From assembly GCA_964386535.1 (NCBI GenBank), contig CAYLRY010000034.1, positions 1 through 33,124 of the forward strand: a DNA stretch of 33,124 nucleotides, written 5' to 3'. Made by a program: the position numbers and the translations under genes. Under the pieces are notes generated by a model. That model was given only the letters and a program-made list of their open reading frames with translations, was not told where the DNA came from and ran no database searches. Position 1 is the first letter of the stretch. Each line of letters starts with the position of its first letter. Origin of the DNA: CAYLRY01 sp964386535. GTDB lineage: Bacteria > Chloroflexota > Dehalococcoidia > Dehalococcoidales > UBA3254. Shown here piece by piece: positions 1-6,050 of the stretch.

Positions 1-1
1 C

Positions 2-97
2 CAGTACTCAGATGAGGAGGCTCACCGTTTGACCGAAGAGTTTATTTATACCTATGCCTTGAAAACTAATAAAAGTAGCGTTCCCTCCGAACCTTAA
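2..97 (+). CDS. C-terminal fragment of an unknown protein (5' end outside window)
   Basis: This frame is open from the first bases to a TAA at 95-97 and encodes 31 residues ending in KSSVPSEP. The other two forward frames hit stops within 30 bases. The fragment is polar, with an acidic stretch followed by an aromatic segment (EEFIYTYALK). It is too short to assign to a family. A good terminator-like hairpin follows about 50 bases downstream, consistent with the end of a plus-strand transcription unit. Confidence 0.5.
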   Translation, partial: QYSDEEAHRLTEEFIYTYALKTNKSSVPSEP

Positions 98-148
98 ACA
101 TTTTTTCCCCAGTTCTACGCTTTAATTATAACCAATTGATAATTATTT

Positions 149-181
149 GCGGCTGCCTGAATCCGGCAGCCGCTAACTTTT
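149..181 (+). terminator. Rho-independent terminator after the truncated upstream gene
   Basis: A perfect 9-bp GC-rich stem (GCGGCTGCC at 149-157 with GGCAGCCGC at 165-173) has a 7-nt loop and is followed by TAACTTTT. It lies about 50 nt past the upstream stop codon and separates that gene from the nrdR promoter region. Confidence 0.65.
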
Positions 182-551
182 AACCCTCAGGCTTAATATA
201 AAGAAATAATGCACATCAAGTACTTTTCACGATACATGGCAGGTTTAAAATACCTAAAAACCACCGGAAAAACAGTCATATCACTTTGATCCCGGCATGG
301 GGTTTCTTTTAAGATAAGGACTGATCTTTAAGATAATTCATCCGCGAAAGGATTGTCTTGCAGAACTTAAAATACCCCTCTACCCCCTTATTTTGGTATA
401 AAGTAAAAATATAATACATACTCAGGTGTATAATTCCTTTAACGAAGAGCCTGCACCTGGGACTTTTTCAACGGGGTGGTAACTTCTGGATATTTCCATC
501 TTGATTTGAATTCGTTCGTTTTGGTTAACTCCAAATACCCTTAAATACCTA
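182..551. other. Non-coding region upstream of nrdR
   Basis: About 370 bases with no convincing gene. Two minor structures are visible. One is an 18-bp imperfect dyad at 414-431 (ATACA, 8 nt, TGTAT). The other is a CAGGTG/CACCTG pair (423-428 with 454-459) followed shortly by TTTTT at 464-468, which could be a weak hairpin terminator. No riboswitch family was recognised; in particular no cobalamin-riboswitch core is visible, although the downstream reductase needs B12. Confidence 0.4.
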
Positions 552-580
552 TTGACAAACACTACCTATTGTGGTAAAAA
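552..580 (+). promoter_or_regulatory. Sigma-70 type promoter of nrdR-nrdJ
   Basis: TTGACA at 552-557 is a perfect -35 hexamer. After a 17-bp spacer comes TAAAAA at 575-580, a partial -10. The first NrdR-box-like site fills the spacer. The TTG of this -35 box also opens the longest nrdR reading frame, which would give 21 extra residues not seen in NrdR proteins. It is better read as promoter DNA. Confidence 0.6.
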
Positions 581-606
581 TACATGTGCACCACAAGGCA
601 TTGAGT
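559..606 (+). promoter_or_regulatory. Tandem NrdR-box-like operator
   Basis: Two sites resemble the 16-bp NrdR box (acaCwAtATaTwGtGt). Box 1 at 559-574 (ACACTACCTATTGTGG) matches about 13 of 16 positions. Box 2 at 591-606 (CCACAAGGCATTGAGT) matches about 11 of 16. They start 32 bp apart, close to three helical turns, the spacing usual for tandem NrdR boxes. Box 1 sits between -35 and -10 and box 2 just downstream of the expected transcription start, as expected for autorepression of nrdR-nrdJ. Confidence 0.6.
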
Positions 607-614
607 GCGGAAAA

Positions 615-1154
615 ATGAATTGTCCTTTTTGCGGTCATACTGATTCAAGGGTTATTGACTCCCGTGAAGTCAATGAAGGCATACGCAGGAGGCGCCAGTG
701 TGTTAGCTGCAAGAACCGTTTCACGACTTATGAACGCTTGCAGCCGGTCAGTTTCTTTATTATTAAAAAAGATCAAAGGCGGGAGGAATTCAAGCGCGAT
801 AAACTGTTAAGCGGCATCCGCAAAGCCTGTGAAAAACGCCCGCTTCCTACGGGGGCTATTGAGAAGCTGGTAGATGAAATCGAAGCTGAACTATATACCC
901 TGGGAAAAGCTGAAATATCCAGTACTCTTATCGGCGATTTGGTGATGGAAAAGCTTAAAACGCTGGATCATATTGCCTATATCCGCTTTGCCAGCGTATA
1001 CCGTGAATTTGCAGATATCACCGCCTTGAAAGAAGCGGTGGACAACCTGGTAGTCAATCAGAAAGAAAGAAACTGGTTGCCTGGACAGTTGCCTTTACTG
1101 CCGGATGCTGGGCCTGGAGAATCAAGAAAAACCAGGAAAAATGATCAACCATAA
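615..1154 (+). CDS. nrdR: Transcriptional repressor NrdR
   Basis: NrdR is an ATP/dATP-sensing zinc-ribbon repressor of ribonucleotide reductase genes. From ATG 615 the protein is 179 aa and begins MNCPFCGHTDSRVIDSRE, the family's canonical start. The zinc ligands are C3, C6, C29 and C32, with the basic RRRRQC segment typical of NrdR. An ATP-cone domain follows at about residues 49-139 (FIIKKDQRREEFKRDKLLSG onward). The C-terminal tail of about 35 residues is longer than in the 149-aa E. coli protein. The gene lies 22 nt upstream of nrdJ and behind tandem NrdR-like boxes, so autoregulation of the operon is inferred. A longer TTG-initiated frame from 552 is rejected because it overlaps the promoter and operator. 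Confidence 0.93.
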   Translation: MNCPFCGHTDSRVIDSREVNEGIRRRRQCVSCKNRFTTYERLQPVSFFIIKKDQRREEFKRDKLLSGIRKACEKRPLPTGAIEKLVDEIEAELYTLGKAEISSTLIGDLVMEKLKTLDHIAYIRFASVYREFADITALKEAVDNLVVNQKERNWLPGQLPLLPDAGPGESRKTRKNDQP

Positions 1155-1176
1155 TTCATCAGGAGATAAAGCAGGT

Positions 1177-3786
1177 ATGCCTATTAATCGCACGCAGATT
1201 GCGCGAGCGATCTTTTCAGCGGCTGAGTCCATGGGGATATCCGACCGTAAACGAATTGAATCAATTATTGATCAGGTAATAGCCCGTACGGATCAGCGTT
1301 TTCTGCCTGGTATGGAAGGTCTGGTCGCTGAACCCAGGAGCAAAACCAGGTATTTCCCCAGTGTTTCTGAAATACAAAGCCTGGTAAAAAACATCCTGGC
1401 GCAGGAAGAACAAGAAATGCAGAAGGAGCAACAACCAGAGATGCAGACAACTGTGATTAAAACCGGCAGCAAGCCTATCATCAACAACAGTCCCTTACCG
1501 GGGAAGTCTCCGGTTACAGGCTTAACTGAAAACGCTCTGCATGTCCTGGAAAAAAGATATTTGACTAAAGACAAGACAGGAAAAGCCATTGAAACCCCTT
1601 CTCAGATGTTCCACAGAGTAGCCGGTACCATAGCTGCGGCGGATATCGTCTATAATCCTTCCGCAGACCTGCGGGTCCTGGAAGAAGACTTTTACCAGGT
1701 GATGACCAACCTGGAATTTTTGCCCAACTCACCTACCCTCATGAACGCCGGTAAAGAACTGGGGCAGCTTTCAGCCTGTTTTGTTCTACCGGTGGAAGAC
1801 TCCATGGAATCCATCTTTGATGCAGTCAAATATACCGCCTTAATCCACAAGAGTGGAGGAGGCACCGGTTTTTCATTCTCCCGGTTGAGACCAGAAAAGG
1901 ACAGAGTGGGCTCTACCGGAGGCATTGCCAGCGGTCCTGTTTCATTTATCCGGGCTTTTGATACCGCTACGGATGTTATTAAACAGGGAGGCATGCGCAG
2001 GGGCGCTAATATGGGTATCCTCAGCGTTGATCATCCGGATATTATAAAATTTATCTCCGCCAAAGAAGATATGGTCTCCCTGACCAACTTTAATCTTTCC
2101 GTTGCCATTACCAGTGAATTCATGGAAGCTGTTAAAGCCGGTAAAGATTATAACCTAATTAATCCTCATAATAATGAGGTTACTGGAAAACTGAATGCTA
2201 AAACAGTCTTCAATAAGATAGTGGACTCGGCCTGGCGGACCGGAGATCCGGGTATTATTTTTATTGACCGCATTAACCAGGATAACCCCACCCCCAACCT
2301 GGGTAAAATTGAAAGCACCAATCCATGCGGCGAACAACCTCTCCTGCCGTACGAATCATGCAATCTGGGATCTCTAAATTTATCCAAAATGCTGAATTTC
2401 AGTGATGGGAAATGCGCCCTGGATTACCCGAAACTGGCAAGGGTGGTCAAAACAGCCGTTCACTTTCTGGATAATGTCATTGACGTAAATAAATTCCCTC
2501 TGCCGCAGATAGAGGAAAGAACGAAAGAAACCCGTAAAATAGGCCTGGGCGTTATGGGTTTTGCGGACATGCTGCTGCAATTGGGCATCCCATATAATAC
2601 TGAAGAAGCCCTGAAAATAGCTTCCGAAATAATGCAGTTTATCAGTCAAGAGGCTTTAAAAACCTCACAGCAACTGGCGGTTGAACGTGGAGTATTTCCT
2701 GCCTTTAAAGGCAGTATTTATGATGTTCCCGGTGGAGTCAGGGTACGCAATTCAGCCCGTACTACTATTGCGCCTACCGGCACTCTAAGCATTATTGCCG
2801 GTTGTTCCAGTGGCATTGAGCCTTTATTCGCCCTGAGTTTCACCAAGAATATCCTGGATGGGGCTCATCTGATCGAGGTTAATCCCATTTTTGAATCTAC
2901 TGCGCGCCGGCTTGGCTTTTATTCTGAAGAGCTGATGCAAAAACTGGCTAACGGCGCTCACCTAAGCGAAATTGAGGGGATCCCTGATGAGATAAAAAAG
3001 GTTTTTGTTACCGCACATGAAATTGCACCAGAGTGGCATGTCAGGATGCAGTCCGCCTTTCAAAAATACACTGATAATGCTGTGTCTAAAACCGTTAATT
3101 TCCCCAGAGAGGCTACACGGGAAGATGTAGGCAGAGTTTACATGCTGGCTTATGAGGAAGGTTTAAAAGGTATTACAATATATCGGGACGGCAGCCGCCA
3201 GGGACAGGTATTAACCACCGGAAAGTCCGGTATTTCAACTGATGCAGGTGATAATAAACCCGGTGTTTCAGCCCCTCAAACCGCTACTACTTTAACCCCC
3301 CGAAAACGGGCTAAAGTAACCCGCGGAAGCACTGAGAAGGTTACTACCGGCTGCGGAAGCCTGTATGTTACGGTCAATTCTGATGAACAGGGTATATGCG
3401 AAGTGTTCACCACTCTGGGAAAGGCCGGCGGCTGCGCCATGGCGCAATTGGAGGGAATCAGCCGGCTCATCTCTCTGGCACTCAGGTCAGGCATAGATGT
3501 GGATACTCTGGTAAGACAGCTAAGAGGCATCCGCTGTCCTTCAATAGCCTGGGAAAACGGCAAGTCAGTGCTTTCCTGCGCAGATGCTATTGCCAGTGTA
3601 CTGGAAAAACACACCGCATCCGCCAGAGCCGAAAATGCCCATGAAAATAACAATAACGGGAAAGCTAAAATACAGGATTTCGGACTGGTAAAAAATACTG
3701 CCGGACAATGTCCTGAATGCGCTAATCTCCTTGTTTATCAGGAAGGCTGTTTTGTTTGTCCCGGCTGTGGCTATACCAAGTGCTAG
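1177..3786 (+). CDS. nrdJ: Adenosylcobalamin-dependent (class II) ribonucleoside-diphosphate reductase
   Basis: Reduces ribonucleotides to deoxyribonucleotides with a B12-generated thiyl radical, which works without oxygen. From ATG 1177 it is 869 aa. AGGAGA at 1161-1166 supports this start; an in-frame upstream codon at 1105 would overlap nrdR. The N terminus (about 1-75) resembles a degenerate ATP-cone region. The barrel holds the radical cysteine C384 and E386 in NPCGE. The likely reducible pair is C201 (SACFVLP) and C395 (ESCNLGS). The 11-residue C384-C395 spacing is the same as in the Thermotoga enzyme as I recall it. A TSCPD-type domain is likely near 700-820. The C terminus is a CxxC...CxxCGYTKC zinc-ribbon or redox tail. 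No intein is seen. Co-transcribed with nrdR. Confidence 0.95.
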   Translation: MPINRTQIARAIFSAAESMGISDRKRIESIIDQVIARTDQRFLPGMEGLVAEPRSKTRYFPSVSEIQSLVKNILAQEEQEMQKEQQPEMQTTVIKTGSKPIINNSPLPGKSPVTGLTENALHVLEKRYLTKDKTGKAIETPSQMFHRVAGTIAAADIVYNPSADLRVLEEDFYQVMTNLEFLPNSPTLMNAGKELGQLSACFVLPVEDSMESIFDAVKYTALIHKSGGGTGFSFSRLRPEKDRVGSTGGIASGPVSFIRAFDTATDVIKQGGMRRGANMGILSVDHPDIIKFISAKEDMVSLTNFNLSVAITSEFMEAVKAGKDYNLINPHNNEVTGKLNAKTVFNKIVDSAWRTGDPGIIFIDRINQDNPTPNLGKIESTNPCGEQPLLPYESCNLGSLNLSKMLNFSDGKCALDYPKLARVVKTAVHFLDNVIDVNKFPLPQIEERTKETRKIGLGVMGFADMLLQLGIPYNTEEALKIASEIMQFISQEALKTSQQLAVERGVFPAFKGSIYDVPGGVRVRNSARTTIAPTGTLSIIAGCSSGIEPLFALSFTKNILDGAHLIEVNPIFESTARRLGFYSEELMQKLANGAHLSEIEGIPDEIKKVFVTAHEIAPEWHVRMQSAFQKYTDNAVSKTVNFPREATREDVGRVYMLAYEEGLKGITIYRDGSRQGQVLTTGKSGISTDAGDNKPGVSAPQTATTLTPRKRAKVTRGSTEKVTTGCGSLYVTVNSDEQGICEVFTTLGKAGGCAMAQLEGISRLISLALRSGIDVDTLVRQLRGIRCPSIAWENGKSVLSCADAIASVLEKHTASARAENAHENNNNGKAKIQDFGLVKNTAGQCPECANLLVYQEGCFVCPGCGYTKC

Positions 3787-3791
3787 ATAAC

Positions 3792-3800
3792 TGCTATAAT
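3792..3800 (+). promoter_or_regulatory. Extended -10 promoter just after nrdJ
   Basis: TGCTATAAT at 3792-3800 is a perfect TATAAT with an extended TGN element, 6 bases past the nrdJ stop. No good -35 is visible, which extended -10 promoters tolerate. Transcription from here would start near 3807 and give a leader of about 180 nt ahead of the 88-aa gene at 3990. Confidence 0.45.
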
Positions 3801-3849
3801 AAACTTAACTGATATACTTGTCCTCCGGTGTTTCAAGGGAGATCCGGGT

Positions 3850-3928
3850 GACTCGAAAGATAAAAGAGTGTTTTATCGACAGCAGTAATACCACATTAAT
3901 AGATGGGGTAAAACTGCTGCCTCTTTTT
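3850..3928 (+). terminator. Tandem hairpins ending in an intrinsic terminator (nrdJ end / leader of the 88-aa gene)
   Basis: The first hairpin is a perfect 7-bp stem, GATAAAA (3859-3865) with TTTTATC (3871-3877), loop GAGTG. The second pairs CAGCAGT (3880-3886) with ACTGCTG (3913-3919), continues across an AA/AA internal loop with TACC/GGTA (3889-3892, 3907-3910), and is followed by CCTCTTTTT (TTTTT at 3924-3928). It can terminate nrdR-nrdJ transcripts. It also lies inside the leader of the next gene, only about 45 nt before that gene's ribosome binding site, so it could act as an attenuator. ACTC (3851-3854) can pair with GAGT (3866-3869) as an alternative to the first stem. Confidence 0.55.
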
Positions 3929-3989
3929 ATTGGGTTATCCCGGCGGTGAGTAAATTGCCGTACTTTTTAGGCAAGGGGAGGTGTAACAA

Positions 3990-4256
3990 ATGATGAACAA
4001 GTATTTATATAATGCGACCCCCAGGTTAGTCCGTAGATCTCATTATGATAGTCCTTTACCTGATTTTTTAGATATATCAATGGATAACTCCGGACAAGAA
4101 CAGACTTTGGAATATGCTTTACAGGATATTCTGGACATAAACGAAAAAGCTGAAGCACACAGATTGCAGGAAACCTATTCGTTGGACTTAAAGAATGAGA
4201 GCCGTTCATTTTTCCAACTTAAGGACTATAAAAATAATATCAGGGTAGCATCCTGA
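3990..4256 (+). CDS. Hypothetical small protein, 88 aa
   Basis: I do not recognise a family. The start is firm: an excellent Shine-Dalgarno (AAGGGGAGGTG, 3973-3983) precedes ATG 3990, with a second ATG following directly. The protein is soluble and hydrophilic, with no signal peptide or membrane segment and no cysteine. The central part (DNSGQEQTLEYALQDILDIN, about residues 32-51) looks helical and acidic. The C-terminal third is more basic. It sits alone between a terminator-bearing leader and a convergent response-regulator gene 24 nt away, so it appears to be its own transcription unit or to be fed by nrdJ read-through. The ribosome binding site and structured leader are the main reasons to believe it is real. 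Confidence 0.7.
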   Translation: MMNKYLYNATPRLVRRSHYDSPLPDFLDISMDNSGQEQTLEYALQDILDINEKAEAHRLQETYSLDLKNESRSFFQLKDYKNNIRVAS

Positions 4257-4280
4257 AGTAATTTTACAGTTCAAACTTCT

Positions 4281-4988
4281 TTAAAGACCTTTTGCATCGG
4301 GTTTAGGCATAAAATATCCTATTCCCGGACGGGTGCGTATATACTTTGAATTCCGGGCAGTATCTTTTAATTTACGGCGTAACCGGCAAATATTAACCTG
4401 AAGCAGCCGGTCATCTCCAATAAAATCTTCACCCCAGACTTTCTCTAGTAACTGGTCAGGAGTTACTACCCTTCCTGCATTAATGGTTAAATATATTAAG
4501 AGCTTTTGCTCAGTGGCGGTAAGATGGATATCCTGCCCGCGCAGTAAAATAGTATTATTCGCCAGGTCAATTTCCAGATCGTATAAACGAAAATTCGGTA
4601 TTAGAGCATCATTACCTTTATCCTGGGCCCGTCTTAATACAGCTTTTATCCTGGACAATAGTTCTCTCAGTGAAAAAGGCTTGGTTAAATAGTCGTCCGC
4701 CCCGCAATCCAGACATCTCACTTTATCTTGCTCGCTGTCCTTGGCGCTGAGCATGATAATGGGAATTTTCGACCATTCCCTTACCCGCTGGCAAACAGTT
4801 AATCCGTCTATTTTCGGCATCATAATATCCAGAATAATCAAATCTGGCAATTCTTTTTCTACCAGTTTCAGCGCCTCCTCTCCGTCTGAAGCCAGCAATA
4901 CTTGGAAATCACGGCTTTCCAGGTTGACACGCACAAATTTTCGGATAGTAGGATCGTCATCTACCACTAATATTCTAGATGGTTTCAT
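4281..4988 (-). CDS. OmpR/PhoB-family response regulator (copy 1)
   Basis: A two-domain DNA-binding response regulator of 235 aa. The receiver domain (about 5-120) has the acidic pocket D10-D12, phospho-acceptor D54 in LILDIMMPKIDG, and the conserved lysine in YLTKPFS. A winged-helix effector domain covers about 130-230, with TATEQKLLIYL and a C-terminal RTRPGIGY wing. An AAAGG ribosome site precedes the ATG. It is very close to the regulator at 8327-9028, sharing CLDCGADDYLTKPFSLREL and the following residues, and related to the one at 5328. It has no kinase beside it on its own strand. The only nearby kinase is the PAS protein at 6051, so shared phosphorylation is plausible but unproven. 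Confidence 0.92.
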   Translation of the reverse strand: MKPSRILVVDDDPTIRKFVRVNLESRDFQVLLASDGEEALKLVEKELPDLIILDIMMPKIDGLTVCQRVREWSKIPIIMLSAKDSEQDKVRCLDCGADDYLTKPFSLRELLSRIKAVLRRAQDKGNDALIPNFRLYDLEIDLANNTILLRGQDIHLTATEQKLLIYLTINAGRVVTPDQLLEKVWGEDFIGDDRLLQVNICRLRRKLKDTARNSKYIRTRPGIGYFMPKPDAKGL

Positions 4989-5327
4989 TTGCCTTTACCC
5001 CTGTCAATCAGGACAGGGTAATATCTCATTTTGCCATATCTGGCCTATTTACTCTTTATTTTAACTTTGACATAACTACATATTCTATTTTTTGTAGCTT
5101 AAATCGTTCACCAGAGGTTGTCAATAGTGTGCCGTATCGAGAACGATATTTGTTTTCTGTGAATATTTTGTAAGTATTATCGGGCTATTTGTAAGATTTT
5201 TGTAAGCTTCCTGGATTATGCTGTTAAAGAATCTAATTACAAATAATCACGAAAAAATGCCTGTAAACATATATTTTCACTCCCATATTGACATCTTTGA
5301 ATATATAGAAGAAGACCGGAGTATCCT
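4989..5327. promoter_or_regulatory. Divergent promoter region between two response regulators, with TTTGTAAG direct repeats
   Basis: There is no gene in these 339 bases. Three copies of TTTGTAAG stand at 5167-5174, 5188-5195 and 5199-5206, in the same orientation. The starts are 21 and 11 bp apart, one and two helical turns, as in direct-repeat sites of OmpR/PhoB-type regulators. A separate inverted repeat, TATCG-AGAA-CGATA, lies at 5135-5148. The repeats lie 120-160 bp before the start of the plus-strand regulator. TTGACA occurs at 5288-5293, but no well-spaced -10 follows it, so the promoter is not assigned. Confidence 0.45.
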
Positions 5328-6041
5328 ATGACGATCAGACAAAAAATATTGATAGTCGATGATGACCCCCTGATAAGGAAATTTATCCGGGCAAATCTGG
5401 AAGCCAGAAACTACGAGGTATCGCTAGCTGAGAATGGAATAGCGGCCCTGGAAATTTTCCAAAAAGAGAAAATCGACCTGGTGCTGCTAGATATTATGAT
5501 GCCTAAGCTAGACGGTTTCGAAGTTTGCCGGAACCTACGTGAATGGTCTAAGGTCCCTATAATCATGCTAAGCGCCAAAGATAATGAAACTGACAAATTA
5601 AGATGCCTGGAGATAGGTGCAGACGATTACCTCACCAAGCCCTTTTCCTTAAATGAATTGTTAACCAGGATCAAGGCTGTTCTGCGCAGAACTCAGAAGC
5701 ACCAGTACCAGTCTACAATATTGAGTTACGGTGATGGAGGACTTGAGATAAATTTCAACCGGCAAATTGTTATGTTAAATGGCAAAGAAGTGCCTCTGAC
5801 TGCTATTGAATATAAGATTTTATCTTTTTTGGCCGCAAACGCCGGCAGAGTAGTAGCTCCTGAATTTATTTTAGAAAAAGTATGGGGACAACAATGTATT
5901 GAAAAAAACCGCCTTCTCTGGGTTAATATCAGCCGGCTCCGGAAAAAAATAAACGCAGAAAAGGGAAGAAATGGTTATATCCAGACACGGCCAGGTTTGG
6001 GATATTATCTACAGGAAAAAGTTGAACGTGTAAAAGCCTGA
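5328..6041 (+). CDS. OmpR/PhoB-family response regulator (copy 2), partner of the PAS kinase
   Basis: A 237-aa response regulator. The receiver domain has D11-D13, phospho-acceptor D55 (LVLLDIMMPKLDG) and the lysine of YLTKPFS. The winged-helix domain (about 132-232) ends in RTRPGLGYYLQ. Only 9 nt separate its stop from the kinase gene at 6051, so the two form an operon and almost certainly a cognate pair. It is the most divergent of the three local copies, for example CLEIGADD where the others have CLDCGADD. The TTTGTAAG repeats upstream could be its own binding site. The ribosome site is weak (CGGAG at 5316-5320). Confidence 0.93.
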   Translation: MTIRQKILIVDDDPLIRKFIRANLEARNYEVSLAENGIAALEIFQKEKIDLVLLDIMMPKLDGFEVCRNLREWSKVPIIMLSAKDNETDKLRCLEIGADDYLTKPFSLNELLTRIKAVLRRTQKHQYQSTILSYGDGGLEINFNRQIVMLNGKEVPLTAIEYKILSFLAANAGRVVAPEFILEKVWGQQCIEKNRLLWVNISRLRKKINAEKGRNGYIQTRPGLGYYLQEKVERVKA

Positions 6042-6050
6042 ACGTACAAA

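Noticed and set aside
98..551. Cobalamin riboswitch before the B12-dependent reductase
   Set aside because: None of the conserved B12-riboswitch core segments could be found; only short, weak dyads are present.
552..614. In-frame TTG extension of nrdR by 21 residues
   Set aside because: The TTG belongs to a TTGACA promoter element, the stretch holds two NrdR-box-like sites, and NrdR proteins start at MxCPxC.
1177..3786. Intein in NrdJ
   Set aside because: Length (869 aa) is normal and active-site motifs are uninterrupted.
3807..3989. Known riboswitch class in the leader of the 88-aa gene
   Set aside because: Compared by eye with cobalamin, c-di-GMP, glycine, TPP, fluoride and THF consensus features; none fits.
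5288..5307. Promoter TTGACA/TATATA upstream of the second regulator
   Set aside because: Only 8 bp separate the two elements, far too short for sigma-70.
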